DNA from: Fodinibacter sp963833495
GTDB taxonomy: Bacteria; Actinomycetota; Actinomycetes; Actinomycetales; Dermatophilaceae
Reading direction: 5' to 3'
DNA length: 64,000 bases
NCBI GenBank assembly: GCA_963833495.1
Contig: CAWHYJ010000021.1
Location: forward strand, 62,001-126,000
In this document: one piece after another, positions 1 through 6,903 of the stretch
How positions within the stretch are numbered: position 1 is the stretch's first letter
Layout: each line of letters begins with the position of its first letter
Position numbers and translations under genes: made by a program
Notes under the pieces: generated by a model
Databases searched by the model: none
What the model saw: the letters and a program-made list of their open reading frames with translations, nothing else
Told to the model about the DNA's origin: nothing

Positions 1-707
1 CCGAGCCCGGGTCGGATGCCGCGGCCGACACCGTGGTCGCGCTGCGCGACGCCGTGGCCGACCTCCCCGACACGCACGTCGGCGGCACCGAGGCGGTGGC
101 CCTCGACGCGTCGGAGGCGTCGGCCCGTGACCGCCAGGTGATCCTGCCGATCATCCTGCTGCTCGTGCTCGTGGCCCTGGCCGCGCTGCTGCGCTCGGTC
201 GTCGCCCCGGTCGTGCTCGTCTCGACGGTCGTCGCGACCTACCTGGCGAGCCTGGGCCTGTCCTGGGTGATCTTCACCCAGGTGCTCGGCTTCGACCGGC
301 TCGACGACGGCGTGCCGCTGCTGGCCTTCGTCTTCCTCGTGGCCCTCGGCGTCGACTACAACATCTTCCTGGTCACCCGGGCGGCCGAGGAGGCCAAGGG
401 GCACGGCGCCAACCAGGGCATGCTGCGCGCGCTCGCCGCCACGGGCGGGGTCATCACGAGCGCCGGCATCCTGCTGGCCGCCGTGTTCGCGGTGCTGGGT
501 GTGCTGCCGCTCGTCGTGCTCGCCCAGCTCGGCGTGGTCATCTGCGTCGGCGTGCTGCTCGACACCCTCGTGGTGCGCACCGTGCTCGTGCCGGCCCTCG
601 CACTCCTGCTCGGCGACCGCTTCTGGTGGCCGCGCCGGGTGGCTGCGACCGCGGCCCTCGAGGACGCCCCGGCCGACGACGACGCCGTGCCGGTCGGCAC
701 CCGGTGA
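1..707 (+). CDS. MmpL/YdfJ-family RND transporter, C-terminal part (5' end outside window)
   Basis: The reading frame is open from base 3 and ends at 707, so only the last 235 or so codons are present. The protein has a short periplasmic stretch, then at least five hydrophobic segments. It contains the motif GVDYNIFLVTRAAEE, typical of the second membrane half of MMPL proteins, followed by alternating hydrophobic helices and a charged cytoplasmic tail ending PVGTR. MMPL proteins use the proton gradient to export lipids or drugs; the substrate cannot be inferred here. The stop overlaps the start of the next gene by four bases (GTGA), so the two are translationally coupled. Confidence 0.85.
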   Translation, partial: EPGSDAAADTVVALRDAVADLPDTHVGGTEAVALDASEASARDRQVILPIILLLVLVALAALLRSVVAPVVLVSTVVATYLASLGLSWVIFTQVLGFDRLDDGVPLLAFVFLVALGVDYNIFLVTRAAEEAKGHGANQGMLRALAATGGVITSAGILLAAVFAVLGVLPLVVLAQLGVVICVGVLLDTLVVRTVLVPALALLLGDRFWWPRRVAATAALEDAPADDDAVPVGTR

Positions 708-1198
708 CCGCGGGTCGGGTCGCGGGCGCCGTCGTGGTGCTGGTGGTCGTGGGCGCCTACGCGGCGCTGGCGGTGCGCTGGACCGCCACCGATCCCGGGT
801 GGTACGCCGCGCTGCCCCGACCCCGGTGGCAGCCCCCGGACGTCGTCTTCGGCGTGATCTGGCCGCTCAACTTCGTGGCGCTGTGCGTCGCCGGGCTGGC
901 CGTGGTGTCGCAGGCGGCACCGCGGGACGTCGCGGTCTGGCTGGCCGTGCTCGTCGCGTCGGTGGCGCTGGCCGTGGGCTGGGCGCACGAGTTCTACGTG
1001 CCGCACAACCTGGGCCGCGCCGCGCTGCTGCTGGCCGGTGCCGCCGTCCTCACCTGGGTCCTCGTCGTCGTGACCGGCAACCTGGTGACCTGGGCCGGCT
1101 GGGTGCTGGTGCCGTATGCCGCCTGGCTCACCGTCGCCACGAGCCTGGCGGTCGGCTACTGGCGCCTGGTGCCGGTCGCGGCCGGGAGCACCGGCTGA
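704..1198 (+). CDS. TspO/MBR-family membrane protein
   Basis: The 164-residue product is almost entirely hydrophobic, with five predicted membrane helices, the TspO size and topology. The family signature around residues 29-52 is visible: WYAALPRPRWQPP followed by FGVIWPLN. TspO proteins bind tetrapyrroles or sterols and act in stress responses. The GTG start at 704 overlaps the stop of the upstream transporter, which suggests one operon. A role in porphyrin handling is family knowledge, not shown by the sequence. Confidence 0.8.
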   Translation: MTAGRVAGAVVVLVVVGAYAALAVRWTATDPGWYAALPRPRWQPPDVVFGVIWPLNFVALCVAGLAVVSQAAPRDVAVWLAVLVASVALAVGWAHEFYVPHNLGRAALLLAGAAVLTWVLVVVTGNLVTWAGWVLVPYAAWLTVATSLAVGYWRLVPVAAGSTG

Positions 1199-1216
1199 AG
1201 TTTCTCGGCGTAAGTG

Positions 1217-1244
1217 CATCCGGACGAGCAGGTGCGGCGGAAGT
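1217..1244 (+). promoter_or_regulatory. candidate SigK-type promoter of the fasciclin gene
   Basis: CATCC (1217-1221) is followed after 16 bases by CGGAAGT (1238-1244). Mycobacterial SigK promoters, as I recall them, have a CATCC-like -35 and a CCGAAT-like -10. The match is partial, and GCATCC is a frequent string in this genome, so this is only a candidate. Confidence 0.3.
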
Positions 1245-1293
1245 ACGGGTGAGGTCGCAGCGCCGCGACCCCACCCCACCAGAGAGGACCTTG

Positions 1294-1941
1294 ATGATGA
1301 AGCTCCGTCGCCTCGGCGTCACCGCCGCCGTACTCGGCCTGGCCGCCGCCACCGTCGCACCCGCCGCCTCCGCCTCCGCGTCGACGCCGGCCCCCCTCGG
1401 CACCCGCAGCCTGGCCGCGGTCCTCACCTCCGACGGCAACCAGTTCGACCGCAACTGGTACGACTACGACATCGTCACCGAGGCCGTCCTCGCCGTGCTC
1501 GGCGCGAAGCCGAACAGCCCGGTGAAGGTTCTCACCGACGGCACGGTGCCCCTCACCGCGTTCATCCCCAACGACCGCGCGTTCCAGGTGCTCGTCCGCG
1601 ACCTCGCCGGCACCACGCCGCGCACCGAGCAGGCGACGTTCCAGGCCGTCGCGGGCCTGGGCATCGACACCGTCGAGACGGTGCTGCTCTACCACGTCGT
1701 GCCCGGCGCGACGATCACCAAGAAGGCGGCCGTCAAGGCCAACGGCGCCGTGCTCACGACCGCGCAGGGCGGCACCTTCCGGGTGAAGGTCTACAACCGC
1801 CACGTGCCGATCATCGAGCTGCGCGACCAGGACCCCAACGACGTCAACCCGTTCCTCAACCCGCGGGCCCTGGACATCAACAAGGGCAACCGGCAGATCG
1901 CGCACGGCATCGTGTTCGTCCTGCGGCCGCTCGACCTCTGA
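1294..1941 (+). CDS. secreted fasciclin (FAS1) domain protein, MPT70/MPT83-like
   Basis: The 215-residue product starts with a signal peptide (charged MMKLRRLG, hydrophobic stretch, AxA-type cleavage near residues 27-32). The rest is one FAS1 domain: TAFIPNDRAF matches the first conserved box and VLLYHVVPGA the H box. FAS1 proteins are extracellular adhesion or surface proteins. GAGAGGA lies 6 bases before the ATG. The sigma factor gene starts about 150 bases downstream. In Mycobacterium tuberculosis the SigK/RskA pair controls the FAS1 proteins MPT70 and MPT83, so this protein is a likely SigK target. Confidence 0.85.
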   Translation: MMKLRRLGVTAAVLGLAAATVAPAASASASTPAPLGTRSLAAVLTSDGNQFDRNWYDYDIVTEAVLAVLGAKPNSPVKVLTDGTVPLTAFIPNDRAFQVLVRDLAGTTPRTEQATFQAVAGLGIDTVETVLLYHVVPGATITKKAAVKANGAVLTTAQGGTFRVKVYNRHVPIIELRDQDPNDVNPFLNPRALDINKGNRQIAHGIVFVLRPLDL

Positions 1942-2075
1942 GCCGGGGTCGAACGCGTCGTGATCGGGTCCACGACCGGGCTCGGGGTGGTCGCCCTCGC
2001 GGCGGCCGCCCCGCTCGGTCGTGCCGGTGCGCCCGCACGCGGCACCGCGACGAGCGCCGGGGGAGGGTGGCCACC

Positions 2076-2081
2076 TATCGT
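2076..2081 (+). promoter_or_regulatory. -10 element of the sigma factor gene (leaderless)
   Basis: TATCGT ends 7 bases before the GTG start at 2089, placing the transcript start at or next to the start codon. No ribosome binding site is visible. This agrees with the many TANNNT-N6-8-start arrangements elsewhere in the window. Confidence 0.5.
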
Positions 2082-2088
2082 GGAGCAC

Positions 2089-2655
2089 GTGAGCACCGGT
2101 GAGCAGGTCGAGGTCGACGACCTCGCAGCCCGGCTGCGCGACGGCTCGCGCGACGCGCTCGCCGAGGCCTACGGCGAGTGGTCGGCGCTGGTGCACACGC
2201 TGGCGCTGCGCTCGCTCGGCAACCACCACGACGCCGAGGACGTCACCCAGCAGGTCTTCGTCGCCGCCTGGCGCAGCCGGCACACCCTGCGGCCCGAGCG
2301 GGGCTCGGTCGCCGGCTGGCTGGTGGGAATCACCCGGCACACCGTCGCCGACCACCACGCCCGGCGGGCGCGACAGGCCCGGGACGCCGCGGCCGTCGCC
2401 GCCCAGGCCGGCCCCCACTCGCTCACGGCGCCGCCCGACGACCAGCTCGCGGCCCGGCTCGTGCTGCACGACGAGCTGGGGCGCCTCGGGGAGCCCCGGG
2501 GCACCGTGGTGCGGATGGCCTTCATCGAGGACCTGACCCACGAGCAGATCGCCGAGCGGCTCGACCTGCCGCTCGGCACCGTCAAGAGCCACGTCCGACG
2601 AGGACTGACCCGACTGAGGACCCGCCTGGAGGAGGTGAACCGTGACCCATCCTGA
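2089..2655 (+). CDS. sigK: ECF sigma factor, SigK-like
   Basis: The 188-residue product has the two ECF regions. Region 2 lies at about residues 20-85 (DAEDVTQQVFVAAWRS, the -10 recognition helix). Region 4 lies at about 125-180 (DLTHEQIAERLDLPLGTVKS, the helix-turn-helix for the -35). There is no N-terminal or C-terminal extension. It overlaps the anti-sigma gene by 14 bases, so the two are made together. The RskA-type partner and the neighbouring FAS1 gene point to the SigK group; the exact group would need a tree. The GTG at 2089 was chosen because of the promoter just before it. Confidence 0.8.
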   Translation: MSTGEQVEVDDLAARLRDGSRDALAEAYGEWSALVHTLALRSLGNHHDAEDVTQQVFVAAWRSRHTLRPERGSVAGWLVGITRHTVADHHARRARQARDAAAVAAQAGPHSLTAPPDDQLAARLVLHDELGRLGEPRGTVVRMAFIEDLTHEQIAERLDLPLGTVKSHVRRGLTRLRTRLEEVNRDPS

Positions 2656-3433
2656 CGACGACACGCTCGCCGCCATCGCCCTCGGCGACCCGGCGCCCTC
2701 CGGTGCCGCCGAGCACGCGCACAGCTGCCCGCAGTGCTCCCGTGCCCTGGCGTCGCTGCGCGACACCGTCACCACGCTGCACGCCCCGGCGCCCGAGCTG
2801 GTCGCGCCACCGCAGTCGGTGTGGCACGCGGTGGAGTCCGAGCTCGACCGCGAGGCGGACGCCGTGGCCACGGCACCGGCATCTGTCGCCACCCTGCCGG
2901 CCGCGCACCCGGTGGCGGCGCAGGCCACCACCGCACCTCCGCCGGATGCCGGTGACGAGCTCACCCGGCGACGTTCCTCGCGCGCCACCCGTCGGCGCTT
3001 CCCGGTGGCCTGGGTGGCCGGCGCCGCCGCGGCCGGCCTGGTGGTCGGTGTCGTGGGCGCGCGCGCCCTCGGCACGGAGCAGGCCGACCCGGTGACCACC
3101 GTCGCCTCGACCAGCCTGGACACGCTCGACACCCGGCAGGTGCGCGGCAGCGCCGATGTCGTGAAGCAGGACGGGCGGCTCGACCTGACGGTGAACACCG
3201 AGCAACCGATGGACCCCGCCGGCGGCTACCTCGAGGTGTGGCTGATCAACAAGGACCTCAAGCGGATGGTGTCGGTCGGGGTGCTCGAGCCCGGCGCGAA
3301 GGACCAGTCGTTCGTGATCCCGCAGGACCTGCTCGACCAGGGCTACGTCATCGTCGACATCTCCCGTGAGGGTTTCGACGGCGCCCCGCAGCACTCGGGC
3401 GACAGCCTCGTGCGGGGCACCCTGGCCACCTGA
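2642..3433 (+). CDS. rskA: anti-sigma factor, RskA family
   Basis: The 263-residue product has an N-terminal zinc-type anti-sigma segment with EHAHSCPQC (HxxxCxxC-like) near residues 21-29, one membrane helix at about 125-145 (VAGAAAAGLVVGVVGARAL), and an extracytoplasmic RskA domain at about 160-262 containing GGYLEVWLIN. RskA proteins hold the sigma factor at the membrane until regulated proteolysis releases it. The GTG start lies inside the end of the sigma gene. A proline/alanine-rich linker (about 70-115) separates the cytoplasmic domain from the helix. Confidence 0.85.
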   Translation: MTHPDDDTLAAIALGDPAPSGAAEHAHSCPQCSRALASLRDTVTTLHAPAPELVAPPQSVWHAVESELDREADAVATAPASVATLPAAHPVAAQATTAPPPDAGDELTRRRSSRATRRRFPVAWVAGAAAAGLVVGVVGARALGTEQADPVTTVASTSLDTLDTRQVRGSADVVKQDGRLDLTVNTEQPMDPAGGYLEVWLINKDLKRMVSVGVLEPGAKDQSFVIPQDLLDQGYVIVDISREGFDGAPQHSGDSLVRGTLAT

Positions 3434-3505
3434 GCCGGCCGAGGCCCGCGCCGAGCGACCGCCGGCATCTCCCGGGACGCCCCGGCGTCGCGGCGGACTG
3501 GTACC

Positions 3506-3511
3506 TAGGAT
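3506..3511 (+). promoter_or_regulatory. -10 element of ilvD (leaderless)
   Basis: TAGGAT is followed by 7 bases and then the ATG of ilvD at 3519. No Shine-Dalgarno sequence lies between them. Confidence 0.55.
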
Positions 3512-3518
3512 GGGCGGC

Positions 3519-5219
3519 ATGACGAGGTCCCCCGACATCAAGCCCCGCAGCCGCGACGTCACCGACGGCCTCGAGAAGGCCGCTGCGAGGGGGATGCTGC
3601 GGGCCGTCGGGCTCGGCGACGACGACTTCGCCAAGCCGCAGATCGGCGTGGCGAGCTCGTGGAACGAGATCACCCCGTGCAACCTCTCGCTCGATCGCCT
3701 CGCGAAGGCGGTCAAGGACGGCGTGCACGCCGGCGGCGGCTACCCGCTCGAGTTCGGCACCATCTCGGTCAGCGACGGCATCTCGATGGGCCACGAGGGC
3801 ATGCACTTCTCCCTCGTCAGCCGCGAGATCATCGCCGACTCGGTCGAGACCGTGATGCAGGCCGAGCGGCTCGACGGCTCGGTGCTGCTGGCGGGGTGCG
3901 ACAAGTCGCTGCCCGGCATGCTGATGGCCGCCGCCCGGCTCGACCTCGCGTCGGTGTTCCTCTACGCCGGCTCGATCCTGCCCGGCATCGCCAAGATGTC
4001 CGACGGCTCCGAGCGCACGGTCACGATCATCGACGCCTTCGAGGCCGTCGGCGCCTGCGCCCGGGGCCTGATGAGCCGCGAGGACGTCGACGCCATCGAG
4101 CGCGCCATCTGCCCCGGCGAGGGCGCCTGCGGCGGCATGTACACCGCCAACACGATGGCCTCGGTCGCCGAGGCGATCGGCATGTCGCTGCCCGGCTCGG
4201 CGGCCCCGCCCGCCACCGACCGGCGGCGCGACGGGTTCGCCCGCAAGAGCGGCGAGGCCGTCGTCGAGCTGCTCCGCCGCGGCATCACCGCCCGCGACAT
4301 CATGACCAAGGAGGCGTTCGAGAACGCCATCGCCGTGGTCATGGCCTTCGGCGGCTCCACCAACGCCGTGCTGCACCTGCTCGCCATCGCCCACGAGGCC
4401 GACGTCGACCTCACCCTGGCCGACTTCTCGCGGGTCGGCGCCAAGGTGCCGCACCTCGCCGACGTCAAGCCGTTCGGCTCCTACGTCATGACCGACGTCG
4501 ACCGGGTCGGCGGCGTGCCCGTCGTCATGCGCGCCCTGCTCGATGCCGGTCTCCTGCACGGCGACTGCCTCACCGTCACGGGAAAGACGATGGCCGAGAA
4601 CCTCGCCCGCATCGCGCCGCCCGACGTCGACGGCAAGGTGGTGCGGGCGATGAGCGAGCCGATCCACCGCACCGGCGGCATCACCATCCTCAAGGGCTCG
4701 CTGGCCCCCGACGGCGCGGTCGTGAAGTCGGCCGGCTTCGACTCCGACGTCTTCGAGGGCACCGCGCGCGTCTTCGACGGCGAGCGGGCCGCCATGGATG
4801 CCGTCGAGGACGGCACCCTCGCCGCCGGTGACGTCGTCGTCATCCGCTACGAGGGCCCCAAGGGCGGGCCGGGCATGCGCGAGATGCTCGCCGTCACCGG
4901 CGCCATCAAGGGGGCGGCCCTCGGCAAGGAGGTGCTGCTGCTCACCGACGGCCGCTTCTCCGGCGGCACCACCGGCCTGTGCGTCGGCCACGTCGCGCCC
5001 GAGGCGGTCGACGAGGGGCCGATCGCGTTCGTCCGCGACGGCGACGGCATCCGGCTCGACGTCGCGAACGGCCTCCTCGACCTGCTCGTCGACGAGGCCG
5101 AGCTCGAGCGCCGCCGCGCCGAAGGCGTCACCCACCCCCAGCCCAAGTACACCCGTGGCGTGCTCGCGAAGTACCGCCGCCTCGTCGGCAGCGCGAGCAC
5201 CGGCGCGGTGTGTGACTGA
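3519..5219 (+). CDS. ilvD: dihydroxy-acid dehydratase
   Basis: The 566-residue enzyme dehydrates 2,3-dihydroxy-isovalerate and -methylvalerate to the keto acids of valine and isoleucine. Visible family marks are the iron-sulfur ligands in CDKSLPGMLMA and GEGACGGMYTANTM, and the C-terminal LTDGRFSGGTTGLCVGHVAP block. The length is normal and the frame is intact. The ATG at 3519 follows a leaderless-type promoter; the longer upstream frame has no start signal. It is the first of the branched-chain amino acid genes in the window and stands apart from the ilvBNC operon, separated by a broken ABC gene and an opposite-strand membrane gene. Confidence 0.95.
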   Translation: MTRSPDIKPRSRDVTDGLEKAAARGMLRAVGLGDDDFAKPQIGVASSWNEITPCNLSLDRLAKAVKDGVHAGGGYPLEFGTISVSDGISMGHEGMHFSLVSREIIADSVETVMQAERLDGSVLLAGCDKSLPGMLMAAARLDLASVFLYAGSILPGIAKMSDGSERTVTIIDAFEAVGACARGLMSREDVDAIERAICPGEGACGGMYTANTMASVAEAIGMSLPGSAAPPATDRRRDGFARKSGEAVVELLRRGITARDIMTKEAFENAIAVVMAFGGSTNAVLHLLAIAHEADVDLTLADFSRVGAKVPHLADVKPFGSYVMTDVDRVGGVPVVMRALLDAGLLHGDCLTVTGKTMAENLARIAPPDVDGKVVRAMSEPIHRTGGITILKGSLAPDGAVVKSAGFDSDVFEGTARVFDGERAAMDAVEDGTLAAGDVVVIRYEGPKGGPGMREMLAVTGAIKGAALGKEVLLLTDGRFSGGTTGLCVGHVAPEAVDEGPIAFVRDGDGIRLDVANGLLDLLVDEAELERRRAEGVTHPQPKYTRGVLAKYRRLVGSASTGAVCD

Positions 5220-5473
5220 CCCGCCCGGCGCGGGGCCGGCGCTCGAGCTGGTCGGCCTGGTCAAGGAGTTCCGGGGCCGGCGGGTCGTCCACGGCCTCTC
5301 GCTCGTGGTGCCCCGCGGCCCGCTCTACGGCCTGGTCGGGCCCAACGGCGCCGGCAAGACGACCCCCTGTCGATGGTGACCGGGCTGCTGCGACCCGACG
5401 GCGGCACCGCCCGCGTGCTCGGCGACGACGCGCGCCAGAGCTGCTGGGCCAGCTGGCCACCGCCCAGATCTGA
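5212..5473 (+). pseudogene. ABC transporter ATPase remnant (both ends kept, middle missing)
   Basis: A GTG at 5212 overlaps the ilvD stop. The frame encodes a normal ABC ATPase start with ALELVGLVKEFRGRRVVHGL and a Walker A motif GPNGAGKTT at about residues 43-51. After the Walker A motif the frame slips by one base near 5366, continues as MVTGLLRPDGGTARVLGDD, slips again near 5435, and can be read as LLGQLATAQI before a TGA at 5471-5473. A whole ATPase needs 220-300 residues; the Q loop, signature, Walker B and H loop are absent. It is either a deletion remnant or an assembly collapse between ABC genes. Confidence 0.7.
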
Positions 5474-5476
5474 GCG

Positions 5477-6580
5477 TCAGGCGCGAGCGGCCGCCGCGGG
5501 CTCGGGGTCGGTCGTGTCGTGCTCGGCGCGCACCGCCGCCACCGGGGCGAACCGGTCGTGGTACGTGACGAGCAGCGAGATGAGCAGCACGAAGAACACC
5601 GTCGCCGACAGGTCGAGCGCTCCGCCGCCGAGCAGCAGCCGGGCCAGCAGCACCAGGCCGACGTTGACGACGACCCGGGCGCCGAACGCGGCGGCGAGCC
5701 CCTCGCGGCTGCCCGCCCGGCGGGCCACCGCGATGGAGATCGCGGCGTTGACGACGACGAAGAGCGCGATGCCGACGAACATCCGCAGGTCCGACACCTC
5801 GAGCCCGGGCAGGATCCGCGCGTAGATGGTCGACAGCAGGCCGATGAGCACGACCTTCTCGAGCGTCGACCACGACCACACCGTCACGTGGGATGCCGTC
5901 CACGCGTCGCGCTCGGCGGCGGTGTCCATCTCCTCCGGCAGCGGGTCGGCCGCCACGCGCCACGACCAGTCGGTGGGCAGCAGGCGCGGGCGCACGACGA
6001 ACCAGAGGATCGCCAGGCCGATGAGCACCGCCGCGATGATGAGGGGCGGGAACCACCCCACGTCCTGCCAGGTGTCGGTGAAGTCGAGCTGGGCCACGTG
6101 GATCCAGTACTCCTGCGGCAGCTTGACGACGATCCAGATGAAGGCCGCCGTCACGACCCAGGAGCGCGTGCCGAACCGGCGTGGGTCCCAGCGCAGCCGC
6201 ACGGCCTCGTAGGCGATGAAGAAGTACTCGAAGGTGTTGGGGAAGACCAGCAGCAGCCAGCGCGCACCGGTGACCTCGAAGAGCATCACCCCCACCATCC
6301 GGTAGAAGAACAGGAACCGCGAGATGCTGACCGCGGAGGACCGGGTCCAGTTCTGCAGTGACGACACGAACGCGACGGACAGGTAGAACAGGTCCATCGC
6401 CTTGTCGTAGTTCTGGTAGCCCGGCGGGTCGAAGCCGAACGCCTGGAACACGCTCTGGTCGATGCCGTCGAGCACCAGGCAGGCGAGCACCGCGGGCAGC
6501 GGCCACGTGGGGATGAAGAGGGGGAGCAGGAAGCGCAGCCCGACCACGACGACGAAGACGACGGTGGCGTCGGTGGTCAT
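5477..6580 (-). CDS. conserved integral membrane protein of unknown function
   Basis: The 367-residue product begins MTTDATVVFVVVVG and has about nine hydrophobic segments. Aromatic-rich stretches (FFYRMVGVMLFEVTGARW, NTFEYFFIAYEAVRLRW) lie in the first half, and a loop of about 50 residues carries the string SWSTLEKVV. I do not recognise a named family. The start at 6580 has GGAG a few bases upstream. The gene converges on the ABC remnant and is divergent from the ilvB leader. Confidence 0.75.
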   Translation of the reverse strand: MTTDATVVFVVVVGLRFLLPLFIPTWPLPAVLACLVLDGIDQSVFQAFGFDPPGYQNYDKAMDLFYLSVAFVSSLQNWTRSSAVSISRFLFFYRMVGVMLFEVTGARWLLLVFPNTFEYFFIAYEAVRLRWDPRRFGTRSWVVTAAFIWIVVKLPQEYWIHVAQLDFTDTWQDVGWFPPLIIAAVLIGLAILWFVVRPRLLPTDWSWRVAADPLPEEMDTAAERDAWTASHVTVWSWSTLEKVVLIGLLSTIYARILPGLEVSDLRMFVGIALFVVVNAAISIAVARRAGSREGLAAAFGARVVVNVGLVLLARLLLGGGALDLSATVFFVLLISLLVTYHDRFAPVAAVRAEHDTTDPEPAAAARA

Positions 6581-6727
6581 CTGGTGCTCCTCGTGCGCGG
6601 CCCGTCGACGAGGGCGTCCGGCGCGAACGCTAGCGGAGCCCGCCACGGCGGCGCGCCGGCATCCGAGGGCCGCGCGGGGGGTGAGCGACCTCACGGTTCC
6701 GGATGTTGGGATCGGGTGTCTCGTTGG

Positions 6728-6756
6728 TTGACACGGCATACGGCCGGGGGGAGAGT
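6728..6756 (+). promoter_or_regulatory. candidate promoter of the ilvB leader
   Basis: TTGACA (6728-6733) is a perfect -35. A 17-base gap leads to GAGAGT (6751-6756), a weak -10 that keeps A at position 2 and T at position 6. It ends 6 bases before the GTG of the leader peptide. GGGGGGAGAG in the same place could serve as a ribosome binding site if transcription starts further upstream. Confidence 0.4.
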
Positions 6757-6762
6757 TCACCT

Positions 6763-6798
6763 GTGGCCCGAGTCCTCGTACTTTCCCGGCGCGTCTGA
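6763..6798 (+). CDS. ilvB leader peptide (MARVLVLSRRV)
   Basis: GTG at 6763 opens an 11-codon frame with the run Val-Leu-Val-Leu and a final Val before TGA. It uses GTA and CTT, which are rare in the otherwise G/C-ending codon usage. Known ilvB leader peptides of actinobacteria have the same character. The stop codon lies inside the first hairpin of the attenuator. Stalling at the Val/Leu codons would couple amino acid supply to transcription of ilvBNC. Confidence 0.8.
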   Translation: MARVLVLSRRV

Positions 6799-6817
6799 TC
6801 CCTTCGATCTGACGCGC
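6789..6817 (+). promoter_or_regulatory. attenuator hairpin overlapping the leader stop
   Basis: GCGCGTC (6789-6795) pairs with GACGCGC (6811-6817). Inside it GATC (6797-6800) pairs with GATC (6806-6809) around a CCTTC loop. The 5' arm covers the last two leader codons and the stop, so a translating ribosome decides whether it can form. Confidence 0.75.
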
Positions 6818-6818
6818 T

Positions 6819-6857
6819 CCCTCCGTCGTCCCGCCACCGGGACTGGAGGGTTTTTTT
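6819..6857 (+). terminator. intrinsic terminator of the ilvB attenuator
   Basis: CCCTCC (6819-6824) and GTCCCG (6828-6833) pair with CGGGAC (6838-6843) and GGAGGG (6845-6850), with a small internal loop, and seven T residues follow (6851-6857). It lies before ilvB and after the leader peptide, where an attenuator must be. T runs are rare in this window, which makes the site stand out. Confidence 0.85.
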
Positions 6858-6903
6858 GTGCACGGACAACGGCCGCGGACAGCGGTTGACTTCAACGAAG
6901 ACG

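Noticed and set aside
356..1279. Long minus-strand and alternative-frame reading frames opposite real genes (for example 1156-3198, 3348-5264, 6892-9231, 58207-61104).
   Set aside because: They are GC-rich shadows: their translations are low-complexity Arg/Gly/His-rich, lack motifs and lie opposite well-conserved proteins.
6681..6731. Possible ilvB leader frame SDLTVPDVGIGCLVG.
   Set aside because: It has no good start signal, its Val/Ile codons are scattered, and the frame at 6763 fits the attenuator position much better.
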